From Candidatus Deferrimicrobiaceae bacterium (GTDB lineage Bacteria; Desulfobacterota; Deferrimicrobia; Deferrimicrobiales; Deferrimicrobiaceae), in contig DASXVV010000009.1 of assembly GCA_036504035.1 (NCBI GenBank), positions 248,001 to 312,000 on the forward strand: a stretch of 64,000 nt of DNA, read 5' to 3'. Below the pieces are notes generated by a model that did not search any database, had not been told where the DNA came from, and saw only the letters and a program-made list of their open reading frames with translations. Position numbers and translations under genes: made by a program. This document shows, one piece after another, positions 53,311 to 62,187 of the stretch. How positions within the stretch are numbered: the stretch's first letter is position 1; each line of letters begins with the position of its first letter.

Positions 53311-54614
53311 TCTTTTCCCTCCAGCGCCGATAATGGCGGTTCTGAGATCCGGTCGAGCGTCCCGGAAGCGCATCCGCCAACCGGTACGGCGCTTTCGCCG
53401 ACGAAGAGCATCGCCGGCGACTGCACCGCCTCGTTGCGGACGATCTCGGCTAGTCGCCCCAGCGTCCCCGGAACGATCCGCTGGTTCGGGCGACTGCCGT
53501 TCTCCACGATCGTGAACGGGGTGCCCGCAGGCCACCCGGCCTCGGCCAGGCCTTGGGCAATCGCTTCCACGCGCCGGACGCCCATGTAGATCGCCAGCGT
53601 CCCGCTCCGCGGGAAATCGCGCCAGTCGAAGCCGGCGCCCGGCTTGCCGCAGGCCTCGTGCCCCGCGAGGAACGTCACCGAGGAGGCGCGCGTCCGATGC
53701 GTCAGCGCGACGTTCGAAGCCGCGGCGCAGCCGGCCGCAGCCGTGATGCCCGGGACGATCTCGAAGGGTACCCCTTCCGCAGCCAGGTGCTCCGCTTCCT
53801 CGCCTCCCCGCCCGAAGATCAGGGGGTCGCCCGACTTCAACCGTATCACCGCTTTCCCCGCGCGGGCGAAGCGGACCATCGCCTCGTGGATCGCCGACTG
53901 CTTGATCGCCGCACCGTGCCCGACCGTCGCCCCCCTTCGTGCATAGCATATTTTCGGGGCGCGTTGCGGTGCGAGCGAGAGGATTTCCTCCGGGACCAGG
54001 TAGTCGTGGATCACGACGTCGGCGGCCCGGAGCAATCCGAGCGCCCGCACGGTCAGCAGGTCGGGGTCGCCCGGCCCGGCGCCGACGATGTAGACCTTAC
54101 CCGCAACGGGCCGACCCGAGCGGCGTCGTCGGCCGCGCTCGAGGCGGACAGACAGCTCCGGGGTATGCGCCTCGAGGAATTCCCGGATCGCGCGGGCCGC
54201 CCCGGGGTTCTTCCCCAGGGTCGTGACGGCAATGGTGAAATCGTTCTCTTCGACGACGGCAGGCATGATGAAGGTGCATCGGGCGGGATCGTCGGCGACG
54301 TTGACGGGGATCGACCGGTTGCGGGCGGCGACGGCGACCGCCGCGTTGACGGCCGGGTCGTCGGTCGCGGCGAAGGCGATTTCGATCCCTTCGAGATGCT
54401 CCGGCCGGAAAGGTTCCCGGAGCGCGACCAACTCCCCGCGCGCCGCAGCCTGCGCTACCCGGTCCTTGATCCTGGGCGCAACCACGGTGACGCATGCCCC
54501 GCGTGAGGCGAGTCCGAGCGCCCGGCGTCCGGCCACCGCACCCGCCCCGACGACCAGGATGCGCGCGCCCGCCACGTCCGCGACGATCGGCAGGTATCGA
54601 TTTATGGGCGCCAT
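53307..54614 (-). CDS. cysG: Sirohaem synthase, precorrin-2 dehydrogenase/uroporphyrinogen-III methyltransferase fusion
   Basis: 435 residues. The N-terminal half is Met8-like: ARILVVGAGAVAGRRALGL (NAD site) and NVADDPARCTFIMPAVVEEN. The C-terminal half is the SAM-dependent CobA/SUMT domain: YIVGAGPGDPDLLTVRAL, VIRLKSGDPLIFGRGGEEAE and GITAAAGCAAASN. It makes sirohaem for sulfite/nitrite reductase. The protein is slightly short of E. coli CysG. Sandwiched between two cystathionine-type genes, which suggests a sulfur-assimilation unit. Confidence 0.93.
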   Translation of the reverse strand: MAPINRYLPIVADVAGARILVVGAGAVAGRRALGLASRGACVTVVAPRIKDRVAQAAARGELVALREPFRPEHLEGIEIAFAATDDPAVNAAVAVAARNRSIPVNVADDPARCTFIMPAVVEENDFTIAVTTLGKNPGAARAIREFLEAHTPELSVRLERGRRRRSGRPVAGKVYIVGAGPGDPDLLTVRALGLLRAADVVIHDYLVPEEILSLAPQRAPKICYARRGATVGHGAAIKQSAIHEAMVRFARAGKAVIRLKSGDPLIFGRGGEEAEHLAAEGVPFEIVPGITAAAGCAAASNVALTHRTRASSVTFLAGHEACGKPGAGFDWRDFPRSGTLAIYMGVRRVEAIAQGLAEAGWPAGTPFTIVENGSRPNQRIVPGTLGRLAEIVRNEAVQSPAMLFVGESAVPVGGCASGTLDRISEPPLSALEGKE

Positions 54615-54615
54615 C

Positions 54616-55755
54616 TCAAGCCTTCCCGAGCGCCTGGAGCAGATCGTCGACCAGGTCTTCCGGATCCTCGAGGCCGACGGAAAGACGAACGAGGCTGTCG
54701 CGGATGCCCCGCTTCAATCTTTCCTCCCGCGGCATCGAAGCGTGCGACATCGTCGCGGGGTACGACAGGATGCTCTCGACGCCGCCCAGGCTGACGGCGA
54801 CCAGCGGCAGCGTGACCGCCTTCATGAATCGGACGGCGCTGTCGGCGTCGGACAGTTCGAACGAGACGACCGCGCCGGCCCCGTCGGCCTGGCCCGCGTG
54901 GGTCCCGCGCCCCGGATGCCCGGGGAGCCCCGGGTAATATACCCGCGCGATCCCGGGCGTCGCGGCAAGCCGTTCGGCGACGATCGCAGCGCTGCGCTGC
55001 TGCGCGTCCATCCGCACCGCGAGCGTCTTGATCCCGCGATGCAGCAAAAAGGCGTCCTGGGGCCCCAGGATGGCGCCGAACGCGCGCTGGACGAACCGGA
55101 CCCGTTCCCCGAGTTCTTCGTTCGCGGTCACCACGATTCCCGCCAGGAGGTCGCTGTGCCCGCCGAGGAACTTCGTCGCGCTGTGCATCACGAGGTCGAA
55201 TCCGTGTTCGATGGGGCGCTGGAGGTAGGGCGTCATGAAGGTGTTGTCGATCAGCGACAGGATGCCGGTCTCCTTCGCGATCGCCGCGACGGCCCGCAGA
55301 TCGGTGACCTTCAGGATCGGGTTCGAGGGGCTCTCCACGAACAGCGCCCGCGTGTTCGGCCTGAGCGCTGCCCGGACCTTGCCGGGATCGGCCATGTCGA
55401 CGAAGGTGGTCTCGAGACCCCACCCGCGGAACAGGGTGGTCAGCGCCCGGTAGGTGCCCCCGTAGACGTCCTCGGTCACGACCAGGTGGTCGCCCGGCGC
55501 AAACAGCATCAGCACCGACGAGATCGCCGCCATCCCGGACCCGAAGGCCGCCCCCGTCGTCCCGCCCTCGAGCACGGCGACCGCATGCTCGACCGCGTCC
55601 CGCGTGGGATTGTCGCCGCGAGCATACTCGTACCGGCCGGGTCGGAGGGGATCCTCCTGCCGGAACGTGGACACCTGGTAGATGGGCACGGTGGCGGCCC
55701 CGGTGTACGGGTCGGTCTCCTTCCCGGTATGGATGATGCGCGTCCCGAGCTTCAT
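54616..55755 (-). CDS. Cystathionine gamma-synthase/lyase family PLP enzyme, copy B
   Basis: 379 residues from ATG 55753-55755, seven bases after AAGGGG (an ATG 42 bp upstream is less likely). PLP lysine in VMHSATKFLGGHSDL; YEYARGDNPTRDAVEHAV and ALFVESPSNPILKVTDL are family blocks. Together with copy A the pair could perform gamma-synthase and beta-lyase steps of transsulfuration. First gene of the three-gene operon. Confidence 0.9.
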   Translation of the reverse strand: MKLGTRIIHTGKETDPYTGAATVPIYQVSTFRQEDPLRPGRYEYARGDNPTRDAVEHAVAVLEGGTTGAAFGSGMAAISSVLMLFAPGDHLVVTEDVYGGTYRALTTLFRGWGLETTFVDMADPGKVRAALRPNTRALFVESPSNPILKVTDLRAVAAIAKETGILSLIDNTFMTPYLQRPIEHGFDLVMHSATKFLGGHSDLLAGIVVTANEELGERVRFVQRAFGAILGPQDAFLLHRGIKTLAVRMDAQQRSAAIVAERLAATPGIARVYYPGLPGHPGRGTHAGQADGAGAVVSFELSDADSAVRFMKAVTLPLVAVSLGGVESILSYPATMSHASMPREERLKRGIRDSLVRLSVGLEDPEDLVDDLLQALGKA

Positions 55756-55795
55756 GGCGTTCCCCTTCTCGGCCGTATATCGAAATTCCCCAAAC

Positions 55796-55825
55796 ATTGT
55801 ATATATTATCTATAGATCATGTCAA
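55796..55825 (-). promoter_or_regulatory. Promoter of the PLP-cysG-PLP operon with an embedded palindrome
   Basis: Minus-strand TTGACA (55820-55825), 18-bp spacer, TACAAT (55796-55801). The spacer contains ATCTATAGAT (55808-55817), a perfect palindrome that could be a repressor site. The leader is only about 35 nt, so there is no room for a SAM riboswitch. Confidence 0.6.
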
Positions 55826-55965
55826 CACGGGCACCAAAGGGTGATCTCCCGGGCCAAAAGGGCGGCGGGATTCGGCAGACGCCTGCATTATTTGCTACCC
55901 GGAAGCAATGAACCGGAATATGATCGAATCATCCGCAAACCCGCAAAAGAGGCAAGGAGGAACGC

Positions 55966-57621
55966 ATGAAGCCGATGAAGCTTTTCCGTGTCGTCTGTCT
56001 TGTCGCCGTAACCGCCCTGCTGGCCGCCTCGGGCGTCTTTGCCCAGGGAACGGTCATCACGCTTCTGCACGTCAACGACACCCACTCCCACCTCGACGCC
56101 ACCGGGCCCAAGGATGCCGCGCTCAACGGCACGATCGGCGGCATGGCGAAGGCGGCCACGGTCATCGGGACCGAACGCGCCGCCGCGGGCCAAAACGTCC
56201 TCCTGCTGCACGCGGGCGACGTCTTCCACGGCGACCTCTTCTTCAACCGTTATTTCGGGATCCCCGAATTCCGGATGATGCAGCAGCTCGGCTTCGACGC
56301 GATGGCGGTGGGAAACCACGAGTTCGACCTCGGGCCGGACACGCTCGCCTGGTCGCTCGCGACCGCCTTCGGCGCCCCACCTTCGCCCTTGCCGCTGCTT
56401 TCGGCCAACCTCGCTTTCCCGGACAATTCACTCCTCCGCCCATGGATCGACAATTCGATCATCAAGAACGTCGGGGGCGTGACGGTCGGCATCTTCGGCA
56501 TGACCGTCCCGGGCGTCCCCACCACGAACTCCGGAGACGTGACGATCCTCGGGGCGGACAACGCGGCTCTCCTTTTCGGGATCGCGGCGCAGGAGATGGC
56601 GGCGCTTCGCGGGGCAGGGGCGAAGGTCGTGATCTGCCTGTCCCACCTCGGGATCCTGTACGACCGCGCGCTGGCGGCCAACGTCCCCGGCATCGACCTC
56701 ATCGTCGGCGGCCACGACCATTATGCGTTCGAGCAGCCGATCTCCGTCGCCAATCCGGGCGGCACGCAAACGCTGATCGTGCAGGCGGGCGATCACTACC
56801 GGGACGTCGGCCGGCTCCGGTTCTCCGTCGAGGGCGATGCCTTCCGGATGATCGACTACGCGCTGCTCCCCGTCGATGCCAAGGTTCCCGCGGCCCCGGG
56901 ACTCCAGGCGGCGGTCGATGAACTGAAAGCCGGGATCGTGGCGCAATACGGGGACGTCTACCGCACGGTGTTGGCGAGCGCGGAAAAAGATCTCGGGACG
57001 ACGACCGATCCCGACCGGCGCAAGCGCGACAGCGCCATGGGCAACCTGATCACCGACGCCCTGCGCCACCGGACCCGGACCGACATCGCCATCACCGCCA
57101 ACGGGCTGATCTCGGAAGGCATCACGGCCGGGCCGATCGTCGGGGCCGACATTTTTCGCCCCGTCAGCTACGGCTACGACCCGCAAACGGGACTCGGGCT
57201 CAAGCTCGCGACCTTCGATATCCGCGGCGTCGAGCTGGTCAAGGGGCTCGAGATCGGGCTGGCATACCTGGGGATCAACGAGGACTTCTTCCTCCAGGTC
57301 TCGGGGATGCGCTTCCGCTACGATTCGACCCGCCCCCCCGGCAGCCGGGTGCTTCCCGACACGATCCACATCGGAGGCCACCGGTTCTCGCCAACCGCCA
57401 CGTACAGCGTGACGGTCAACGAAGGACTCGCGTTCCTCCTCCCCAGGATGGGGCTCCAGGTGACGAACCTGACCGCGTTGCCCGACCTCGAATACATCGT
57501 CCTCCGGGATTACGTCACGCGGCTCGGAACGCTGGACACCGGTTCCCAGGGGCGGATCATGGATGAGGGGATCGATCCGGGGAAGCAAGGGAAGCACGAA
57601 AAGCACGAAAAGGATCATTGA
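55966..57621 (+). CDS. Periplasmic 5'-nucleotidase/2',3'-cyclic phosphodiesterase family protein
   Basis: 551 residues. Signal peptide (VCLVAVTALLAASGVFAQG) then the metallophosphatase domain: LLHVNDTHSHLD, LLHAGDVFHGDLFF, AVGNHEFDLGPD, VICLSHLG and IVGGHDHYAFE. The C-terminal 5'-nucleotidase domain includes MGNLITDALRHRTRTDIAIT and LISEGITAG. Likely dephosphorylates nucleotides or UDP-sugars in the periplasm. It ends with a Lys/His-rich tail (GKQGKHEKHEKDH). AGGAGGAACGC precedes ATG. Confidence 0.92.
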   Translation: MKPMKLFRVVCLVAVTALLAASGVFAQGTVITLLHVNDTHSHLDATGPKDAALNGTIGGMAKAATVIGTERAAAGQNVLLLHAGDVFHGDLFFNRYFGIPEFRMMQQLGFDAMAVGNHEFDLGPDTLAWSLATAFGAPPSPLPLLSANLAFPDNSLLRPWIDNSIIKNVGGVTVGIFGMTVPGVPTTNSGDVTILGADNAALLFGIAAQEMAALRGAGAKVVICLSHLGILYDRALAANVPGIDLIVGGHDHYAFEQPISVANPGGTQTLIVQAGDHYRDVGRLRFSVEGDAFRMIDYALLPVDAKVPAAPGLQAAVDELKAGIVAQYGDVYRTVLASAEKDLGTTTDPDRRKRDSAMGNLITDALRHRTRTDIAITANGLISEGITAGPIVGADIFRPVSYGYDPQTGLGLKLATFDIRGVELVKGLEIGLAYLGINEDFFLQVSGMRFRYDSTRPPGSRVLPDTIHIGGHRFSPTATYSVTVNEGLAFLLPRMGLQVTNLTALPDLEYIVLRDYVTRLGTLDTGSQGRIMDEGIDPGKQGKHEKHEKDH

Positions 57622-57629
57622 TGGAGAAG

Positions 57630-57663
57630 CAGGCGGCCGGACTCGAGAGTGCCCGGCCGCCTG
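57630..57663. terminator. Strong hairpin between convergent genes
   Basis: CAGGCGGCCGG (57630-57640) pairs perfectly with CCGGCCGCCTG (57653-57663) around a 12-nt loop. It lies between converging stop codons and could end transcription in both directions, but no T-run follows on either strand. Confidence 0.5.
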
Positions 57664-57673
57664 CCGGAAATAC

Positions 57674-58825
57674 TTAAAGTCCCGCCAGGATCTCTCCTGC
57701 CCGCTCCAGCGTTTCCTCTTTCTTCGCGAAACAGAACCGGAGCAGCTTCGGGTCGGTCCCGTCGCCGTAGAAGGGAGACAGCGGGATCGCCGCCACTTTG
57801 TGGACCCGCGTGAGCCACTCGGCCACCTCGGTGTCGGGCCGGTCGGAAAGCCGGCGATAGGAGACGAGCTGGAAATAGGTTCCCGCGCAGGGATAAGGCT
57901 CGAACGAGGATCCGCCGAGTAGCGACAGAAAGCGGTCGCGCTTCCGCTGGTAGAACGCGGCCAGGCCGGAGACGTTCGACGGATCGGACAAGTACCCGGC
58001 CAACGCGATCTGGAACGGGGTGTTGACGCAGTAGGTGACGAACTGGTGGACCTTCCGGATCTCCTGCATGATCGCCTCGGGAGCGATCGCATAACCGATC
58101 TTCCAGCCGGTCGCATGGAACGTCTTCCCGAACGAGAAGACCGCGACGCTTCGGGAGGCGAGACCCGGGCGCGCCAGGACGCTGCGATGGGGAACCCCGT
58201 CGAATACGATCCGCTCGTACACCTCGTCGCTCAACACGAAAAGCCCGTGCCGGCGCGCGATCGCCTCGAGCGCCTCGAGGTCGCTCTCGCCCAGCACGGT
58301 GCCGGTGGGGTTGTGCGGGTTGTTGACGACGATCAGCTTGGTGCGGGGGGTGATCCGCCGGCGGACTTCGTTCCAATCGACCTGGAATGCGGGAGGACGC
58401 AGGGGAAGATGGATCGGGACGCCGCCGTTGAGCCGTATGGCGGGGTCGTACAGGTCGTACACGGGGTCGAAGAGGATCGCCTCGTCGCCCGGGGCGATGA
58501 GCGCGGCAATCGACGAGTAGAGCGCCTCGGTCGCGCCGGCGGTCACCGTGACCTCGCCCTCGGGATCGATGGGCCGCCCGTAGCATGCGGACGCCGTCTC
58601 CGCGATGGCTTTCCGCAGCGGGAGGCAGCCCGGCATCGGGGCATACTGGTTGTGCCCGTCCCGCATGGCGCGGCCCACGAGCGCGATCAACGGCTCGGGC
58701 ACGTCGAAATCGGGAAAGCCCTGCGAAAGGTTGATGGCGCCTTGCTCCTGCGCCAGCCGCGACATGACGGCGAAGATCGAGGTGCCGACCTCCGGAAGGC
58801 GGGACCTGAGCGTCGGGACGGTCAT
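57674..58825 (-). CDS. Class I/II aminotransferase, methionine/kynurenine aminotransferase type
   Basis: 383 residues from ATG 58823-58825. PLP lysine in VAVFSFGKTFHATGWKIGYA; NNPHNPTGTVLGESDLEAL and NLSQGFPDFDVPEPLI are characteristic of the YbdL/kynurenine-aminotransferase branch, which often uses methionine and aromatic amino acids. The start overlaps the flavin-reductase stop (ATGA), so the two are coupled. Confidence 0.92.
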   Translation of the reverse strand: MTVPTLRSRLPEVGTSIFAVMSRLAQEQGAINLSQGFPDFDVPEPLIALVGRAMRDGHNQYAPMPGCLPLRKAIAETASACYGRPIDPEGEVTVTAGATEALYSSIAALIAPGDEAILFDPVYDLYDPAIRLNGGVPIHLPLRPPAFQVDWNEVRRRITPRTKLIVVNNPHNPTGTVLGESDLEALEAIARRHGLFVLSDEVYERIVFDGVPHRSVLARPGLASRSVAVFSFGKTFHATGWKIGYAIAPEAIMQEIRKVHQFVTYCVNTPFQIALAGYLSDPSNVSGLAAFYQRKRDRFLSLLGGSSFEPYPCAGTYFQLVSYRRLSDRPDTEVAEWLTRVHKVAAIPLSPFYGDGTDPKLLRFCFAKKEETLERAGEILAGL

Positions 58826-59394
58826 TGCCCGAACTTCTTCCCGACCTCCCACGCGTTGGCGAGGAAGCCGCCGACCCCGAAATAACGCCGGAGCCCAGTG
58901 TCGAACACGATCGGTTTCACCTTCGAGATGTCGGGATACCCCTTCTCCCCGATCACCGCGACATCGGCCTTCACATCGAGAATCCCGCCGACGAACAGCG
59001 TGTGCAGCCCTAAATCGGCGTGATGCACCAGGCGGCACTCGATGACGATCGGCGCTTCGGCGACGTACGGCGCATCGACGATCTCGCTGCGCACCGGGGT
59101 GAGCCCTGTCGCCGCGAACTTGTCGACGTCCCGCCCCGAGACGGTTCCGACGTAATCGACCTCGGCGGCCTGCGCCTCCGACGGGATGCTCACGGTGAAT
59201 GCCTTGCGCGCCAGGATCGCCTCGTAACTGTAGGTCGCTTTGCGCAGCGACACGTTCACGCTTACCGGCTGGGAATTGCAGATCCCGCCCCAGGCGATCG
59301 TCATGATGTTCGGCTTCCCCGCGGCATCGTAAGTGCCGACCATCCACACCGGCGCCGGCATCGCCAGCGTTTTCGCCCCCACGGATTGCTTCAT
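58822..59394 (-). CDS. Flavin reductase-like (flavoredoxin) protein
   Basis: 190 residues. AMPAPVWMVGTYDAAGKPNI, IAWGGICNSQPVSVNVSLRK and AFTVSIPSEAQAAEVDYVG match the FMN-binding flavin reductase-like fold. Small soluble flavoproteins of this type are common in sulfate- and metal-reducing bacteria; the electron partner is unknown. AAAGGGG lies upstream of ATG 59392-59394. Confidence 0.9.
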   Translation of the reverse strand: MKQSVGAKTLAMPAPVWMVGTYDAAGKPNIMTIAWGGICNSQPVSVNVSLRKATYSYEAILARKAFTVSIPSEAQAAEVDYVGTVSGRDVDKFAATGLTPVRSEIVDAPYVAEAPIVIECRLVHHADLGLHTLFVGGILDVKADVAVIGEKGYPDISKVKPIVFDTGLRRYFGVGGFLANAWEVGKKFGQ

Positions 59395-59544
59395 TCGTTG
59401 CCCCTTTCCCCGGCCGTCCGGGTCCTCCCAAGGATTCCGCCTTACCCGATCACTATACCGACCCGGAAGCCGGAGAGGTTCCAAGTTTTTATCCCGACCC
59501 GGTTGCAGTAAACTATTGTTGAATGCACCACACGGAGGTGAGCC

Positions 59545-59892
59545 ATGGAAGATCGCGAGAACAGGATCGGAACCGGCGCAGCACTGCTTCTGACCGGAGC
59601 GCTCATCGGGGCGGGAGTCGCTCTCTTGCTCGCCCCCCAGTCGGGCCGGGCGACGCGGAACGACATCTCCCGCATTGCCCGGCGGGCTCGCCGGAAGGCC
59701 AACCGGGCGATCGAGGACCTCGCCGGCAACGTCTCGGAACTGGTCGCCCAGGTCGGCGAGAAGGCCGAAGAGATCCTCGACAAGGGCAAGGACCTCACCC
59801 ACGACACGAAGAAGGAACTTCTCTCTGTCCTGGAATCGGGTCGGGACCGGCTCGAGGCGCAGCGGGCTAGGCTCCTCAAGAAGGTCGGCTGA
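59545..59892 (+). CDS. YtxH-like membrane protein
   Basis: 115 residues. One N-terminal membrane span (TGAALLLTGALIGAGVALLL) directly followed by APQSGRATRNDI, the YtxH signature, then a charged amphipathic helix (EDLAGNVSELVAQVGEKAEE). General-stress-type family of unknown mechanism. GGAGG precedes ATG. Convergent with the cytochrome gene. Confidence 0.85.
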   Translation: MEDRENRIGTGAALLLTGALIGAGVALLLAPQSGRATRNDISRIARRARRKANRAIEDLAGNVSELVAQVGEKAEEILDKGKDLTHDTKKELLSVLESGRDRLEAQRARLLKKVG

Positions 59893-59905
59893 ATCGACAC
59901 CGCGT

Positions 59906-60757
59906 TCATCGCGCCTGACCGGGTCCTCGAAGAGGGGTCTGCAACGATTCGACCAGTGCGGGGAGCGCTTTCTCTTCGATGCGTAATGGCGGCATCAGCG
60001 CGCGGGGACGGAATCCCCGCGGGTTGGCCACCCAACGGATTAGCGTTTTCGGGGTCCAGCGGTTTTTCGCATCCGGATTCCCCGGAGTATATTTCGTGAA
60101 TAGCCCCGACAGGTTCGGGCCGATGGCGCCGGTTCCCATGCCCACACCCTCGCGCGATATCGCCCGATGGCATCCACCGCAATACCTGACAAAGGGCGGG
60201 CCGCCGAGCCGATCGCCCCTGTCGCGGAAGTGGACCTTGAACGGAATTTCCCGTGCGTTTTTCGGGCTGACTTGGCCTGCCATGCCGTTCCCGTAGATTG
60301 CGTTGACCAGCGCGTGGACGGCTTCTTCATCGAATCGGAAATCGGGCATGTAGACGGCCGGGAGCCGAATCGCATCCTGAAGCCGGGCAGGACGGGAACC
60401 GAATGCGGCATCCAGGTCGGAGCCCAGCCGCGAGCCTTCCCCTCCCGATACGTGGCAGCGCCGGCAGCCGGAACGGGTCATCAAGTCCCGCCCTCGCGCG
60501 GTTGCCGCATTTCCGGGAAGCGTGAAGCGGGCATACGCGGCGGACAGGAAGCCGCCGTGCGCCAAGGTCTTGCGATCGGTCGACGGATTTCCCCTGTGAC
60601 AGGAAACACAACCGCAGACCTCCGCGTGATGGACCGGATGGCACCCCAGGCAGTGCACTTTTCCGACTGGCTGCGACGCATCCGATGCCCGGGGCACGAG
60701 CATGGCGAGCAGGAACGCAAGCAGCGGTGCGGTTCGCTTCAGAACGGCGAAACCCAT
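59906..60757 (-). CDS. Tetrahaem c-type cytochrome of the bc-type complex
   Basis: 283 residues from ATG 60755-60757. Signal peptide LLAFLLAMLVPRASDA, then four CXXCH sites: CLGCH (36-40), CVSCH (50-54), CRRCH (98-102) and CGGCH (193-197). PNLSGLFTKYTPGNPDAKNR near the end resembles a class-I cytochrome distal loop. Periplasmic electron acceptor of the complex. Overlaps the cytochrome b C-terminal subunit gene by 19 bp. Confidence 0.88.
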   Translation of the reverse strand: MGFAVLKRTAPLLAFLLAMLVPRASDASQPVGKVHCLGCHPVHHAEVCGCVSCHRGNPSTDRKTLAHGGFLSAAYARFTLPGNAATARGRDLMTRSGCRRCHVSGGEGSRLGSDLDAAFGSRPARLQDAIRLPAVYMPDFRFDEEAVHALVNAIYGNGMAGQVSPKNAREIPFKVHFRDRGDRLGGPPFVRYCGGCHRAISREGVGMGTGAIGPNLSGLFTKYTPGNPDAKNRWTPKTLIRWVANPRGFRPRALMPPLRIEEKALPALVESLQTPLRGPGQAR

Positions 60758-61158
60758 TCCCAGTTCTTCCCACGGCAGAAAACGGCGACCAACGTCAGGA
60801 CGACCACGATCCCGAAGAACAGGATGGCGATCAGGCCGCCCGTCCGGGGCGCCCGCTCGGTCTCCGGCGTGCCGTCGTCCGGCGTGATGCGGATGCCTTT
60901 GCCCGGGATCCAGGGAAGCCCTGCCAGAACGGCGAGCGACAGGATGGCCGGGTAGATCCATGCGGTCCCGTGACTGACCAGCTCCTGCACCCACAACAGG
61001 AACCAGGCGGACCTGGCGGGATTGGGCGGATTGCCGAAATCGGCCGCTTCCTGGAGGGGGGGAGGCCACGCAAGCGCCGCGATCGCCAGCACGACGAGGC
61101 ATGCCGCCATGGCCCGCCCGATCAATCGAAGAAACGTGGGCTCGCTCGGGATTCTCAC
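60739..61158 (-). CDS. Cytochrome b C-terminal subunit (subunit-IV-like)
   Basis: 139 residues with three hydrophobic spans (MAACLVVLAIAALAWPPPL, IYPAILSLAVLAGLP, LIAILFFGIVVVLTLVAVF). PPNPARSAWFLLWVQEL corresponds to the cytochrome b/b6-f subunit IV region in which a P-E-W-Y-like motif forms the quinol site; here it reads differently (ARSAWFLL). Overlaps the b6 gene by 4 bp. Confidence 0.8.
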   Translation of the reverse strand: MRIPSEPTFLRLIGRAMAACLVVLAIAALAWPPPLQEAADFGNPPNPARSAWFLLWVQELVSHGTAWIYPAILSLAVLAGLPWIPGKGIRITPDDGTPETERAPRTGGLIAILFFGIVVVLTLVAVFCRGKNWEWVSPF

Positions 61159-61775
61159 AGCCAGGGCAAGACCCCCTTGCTTTTACGGATCCGATAGAAG
61201 TGGAACCCGGAAAGGATGGCGATCGAGGCGGGAACAAGCAACGTGTGCAGCATGTAGAAACGGACCAGCGTGCGCGGTTGCCCCACCCCGTCGGGAGCCA
61301 GGAAGGAAACCAGAGAACAGGAGAAAGGCAGGGAACGCACGAGCTCCGTTCCGGTCTGGGTCGCCCAGAGCGCCAGCTGGTCCATCGGAAGCAGCGTGCC
61401 GCTCCACGCTCCGAACACGGCAAGCCCCATCAGGCCGCAGCCCAGGAGCCACGTCCATTCGCGCGGGGGACGGTATGCGCCCCGAAGAGCCACCCGAAGC
61501 GCGTGGAGCGCCAGGAGCACGAGGAAGACATGGGATGACAGCCGATGGAGTCCCCGGATGTACCGCCCGCAGAAAACGTCGGACTCGATCGACTGGATGG
61601 ACCCGTAGGCGCCCGCGGGCGACGGCACGTAATGAAACGCAAGCAGCATCCCCGAAACCGCCAGCACGAGGAAGGTGGTGAACGCCATTCCCCCGAGGCA
61701 AAAGGTGACCTTCAACCGAAGGTCCTCCTTCCGGACAGTTCGGGGAAACAGGTGGATGATGAAATCAAGAAACAT
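61155..61775 (-). CDS. Cytochrome b6-like subunit
   Basis: 206 residues with four membrane helices. Haem b ligands: H77 and H91 (H-X13-H, helix B) and H177 and H192 (H-X14-H, helix D), exactly the b6-type spacing. FHYVPSPAGAYGSIQSIESD and RGLHRLSSHVFLVLLALHAL are typical of Rieske/cytochrome b complexes. Oxidises menaquinol at the membrane. Together with the small downstream gene it forms a split cytochrome b. Confidence 0.94.
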   Translation of the reverse strand: MFLDFIIHLFPRTVRKEDLRLKVTFCLGGMAFTTFLVLAVSGMLLAFHYVPSPAGAYGSIQSIESDVFCGRYIRGLHRLSSHVFLVLLALHALRVALRGAYRPPREWTWLLGCGLMGLAVFGAWSGTLLPMDQLALWATQTGTELVRSLPFSCSLVSFLAPDGVGQPRTLVRFYMLHTLLVPASIAILSGFHFYRIRKSKGVLPWL

Positions 61776-62187
61776 CTTCGCTCCGACGGGATGATGTCAT
61801 CACGACGAGGGTGTCGCCCCTGTCCTCGACCGGCAGGCGCGCCAGCGCCTGGGTCGCCGGCCCCTTCAACACGTTGCCGGCCCGATCGAACTGGCTGCCA
61901 TGGCACGGGCAGGCGATCCCGTCGGGTCCGACCGAAACGGTGCAGCCCAGATGGGTGCAGACGAGGCTCATCGCATAAACGACGCCGCGCTCCTTGACGA
62001 CCACGACGCGGGATTCCCGATAGACCAGCGCCCCGCCCTCGGGAATGTCCGCCTTGGGAACCGTCAGCAGCTTCCGCCCATCCGCGGCCCGTTTCGCGGG
62101 AGAAAGCCACTTCCCGAGAAACAGCAGCGAGGCAGCGGCAGCTACCGACCCAATGAGCCGTCGACGCGATCGATCAACCGTTTCCAT
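61765..62187 (-). CDS. Rieske [2Fe-2S] protein
   Basis: 140 residues. Cluster ligands CTHLGC (C77, H79) and CPCHGSQF (C93, H96), with the C82/C95 disulfide. The N-terminus RSRRRLIGSVAAAASLLFLG is a membrane anchor resembling a Tat signal. Extracts one electron from quinol and passes it to the cytochromes c. Overlaps both neighbours (11 bp and 46 bp). Confidence 0.95.
   Translation of the reverse strand: METVDRSRRRLIGSVAAAASLLFLGKWLSPAKRAADGRKLLTVPKADIPEGGALVYRESRVVVVKERGVVYAMSLVCTHLGCTVSVGPDGIACPCHGSQFDRAGNVLKGPATQALARLPVEDRGDTLVVMTSSRRSEDVS

Noticed and set aside
55756-55795. SAM riboswitch before the cystathionine operon
   Set aside because: Only about 35-40 nt lie between the promoter and the start codon, too short for any SAM aptamer.
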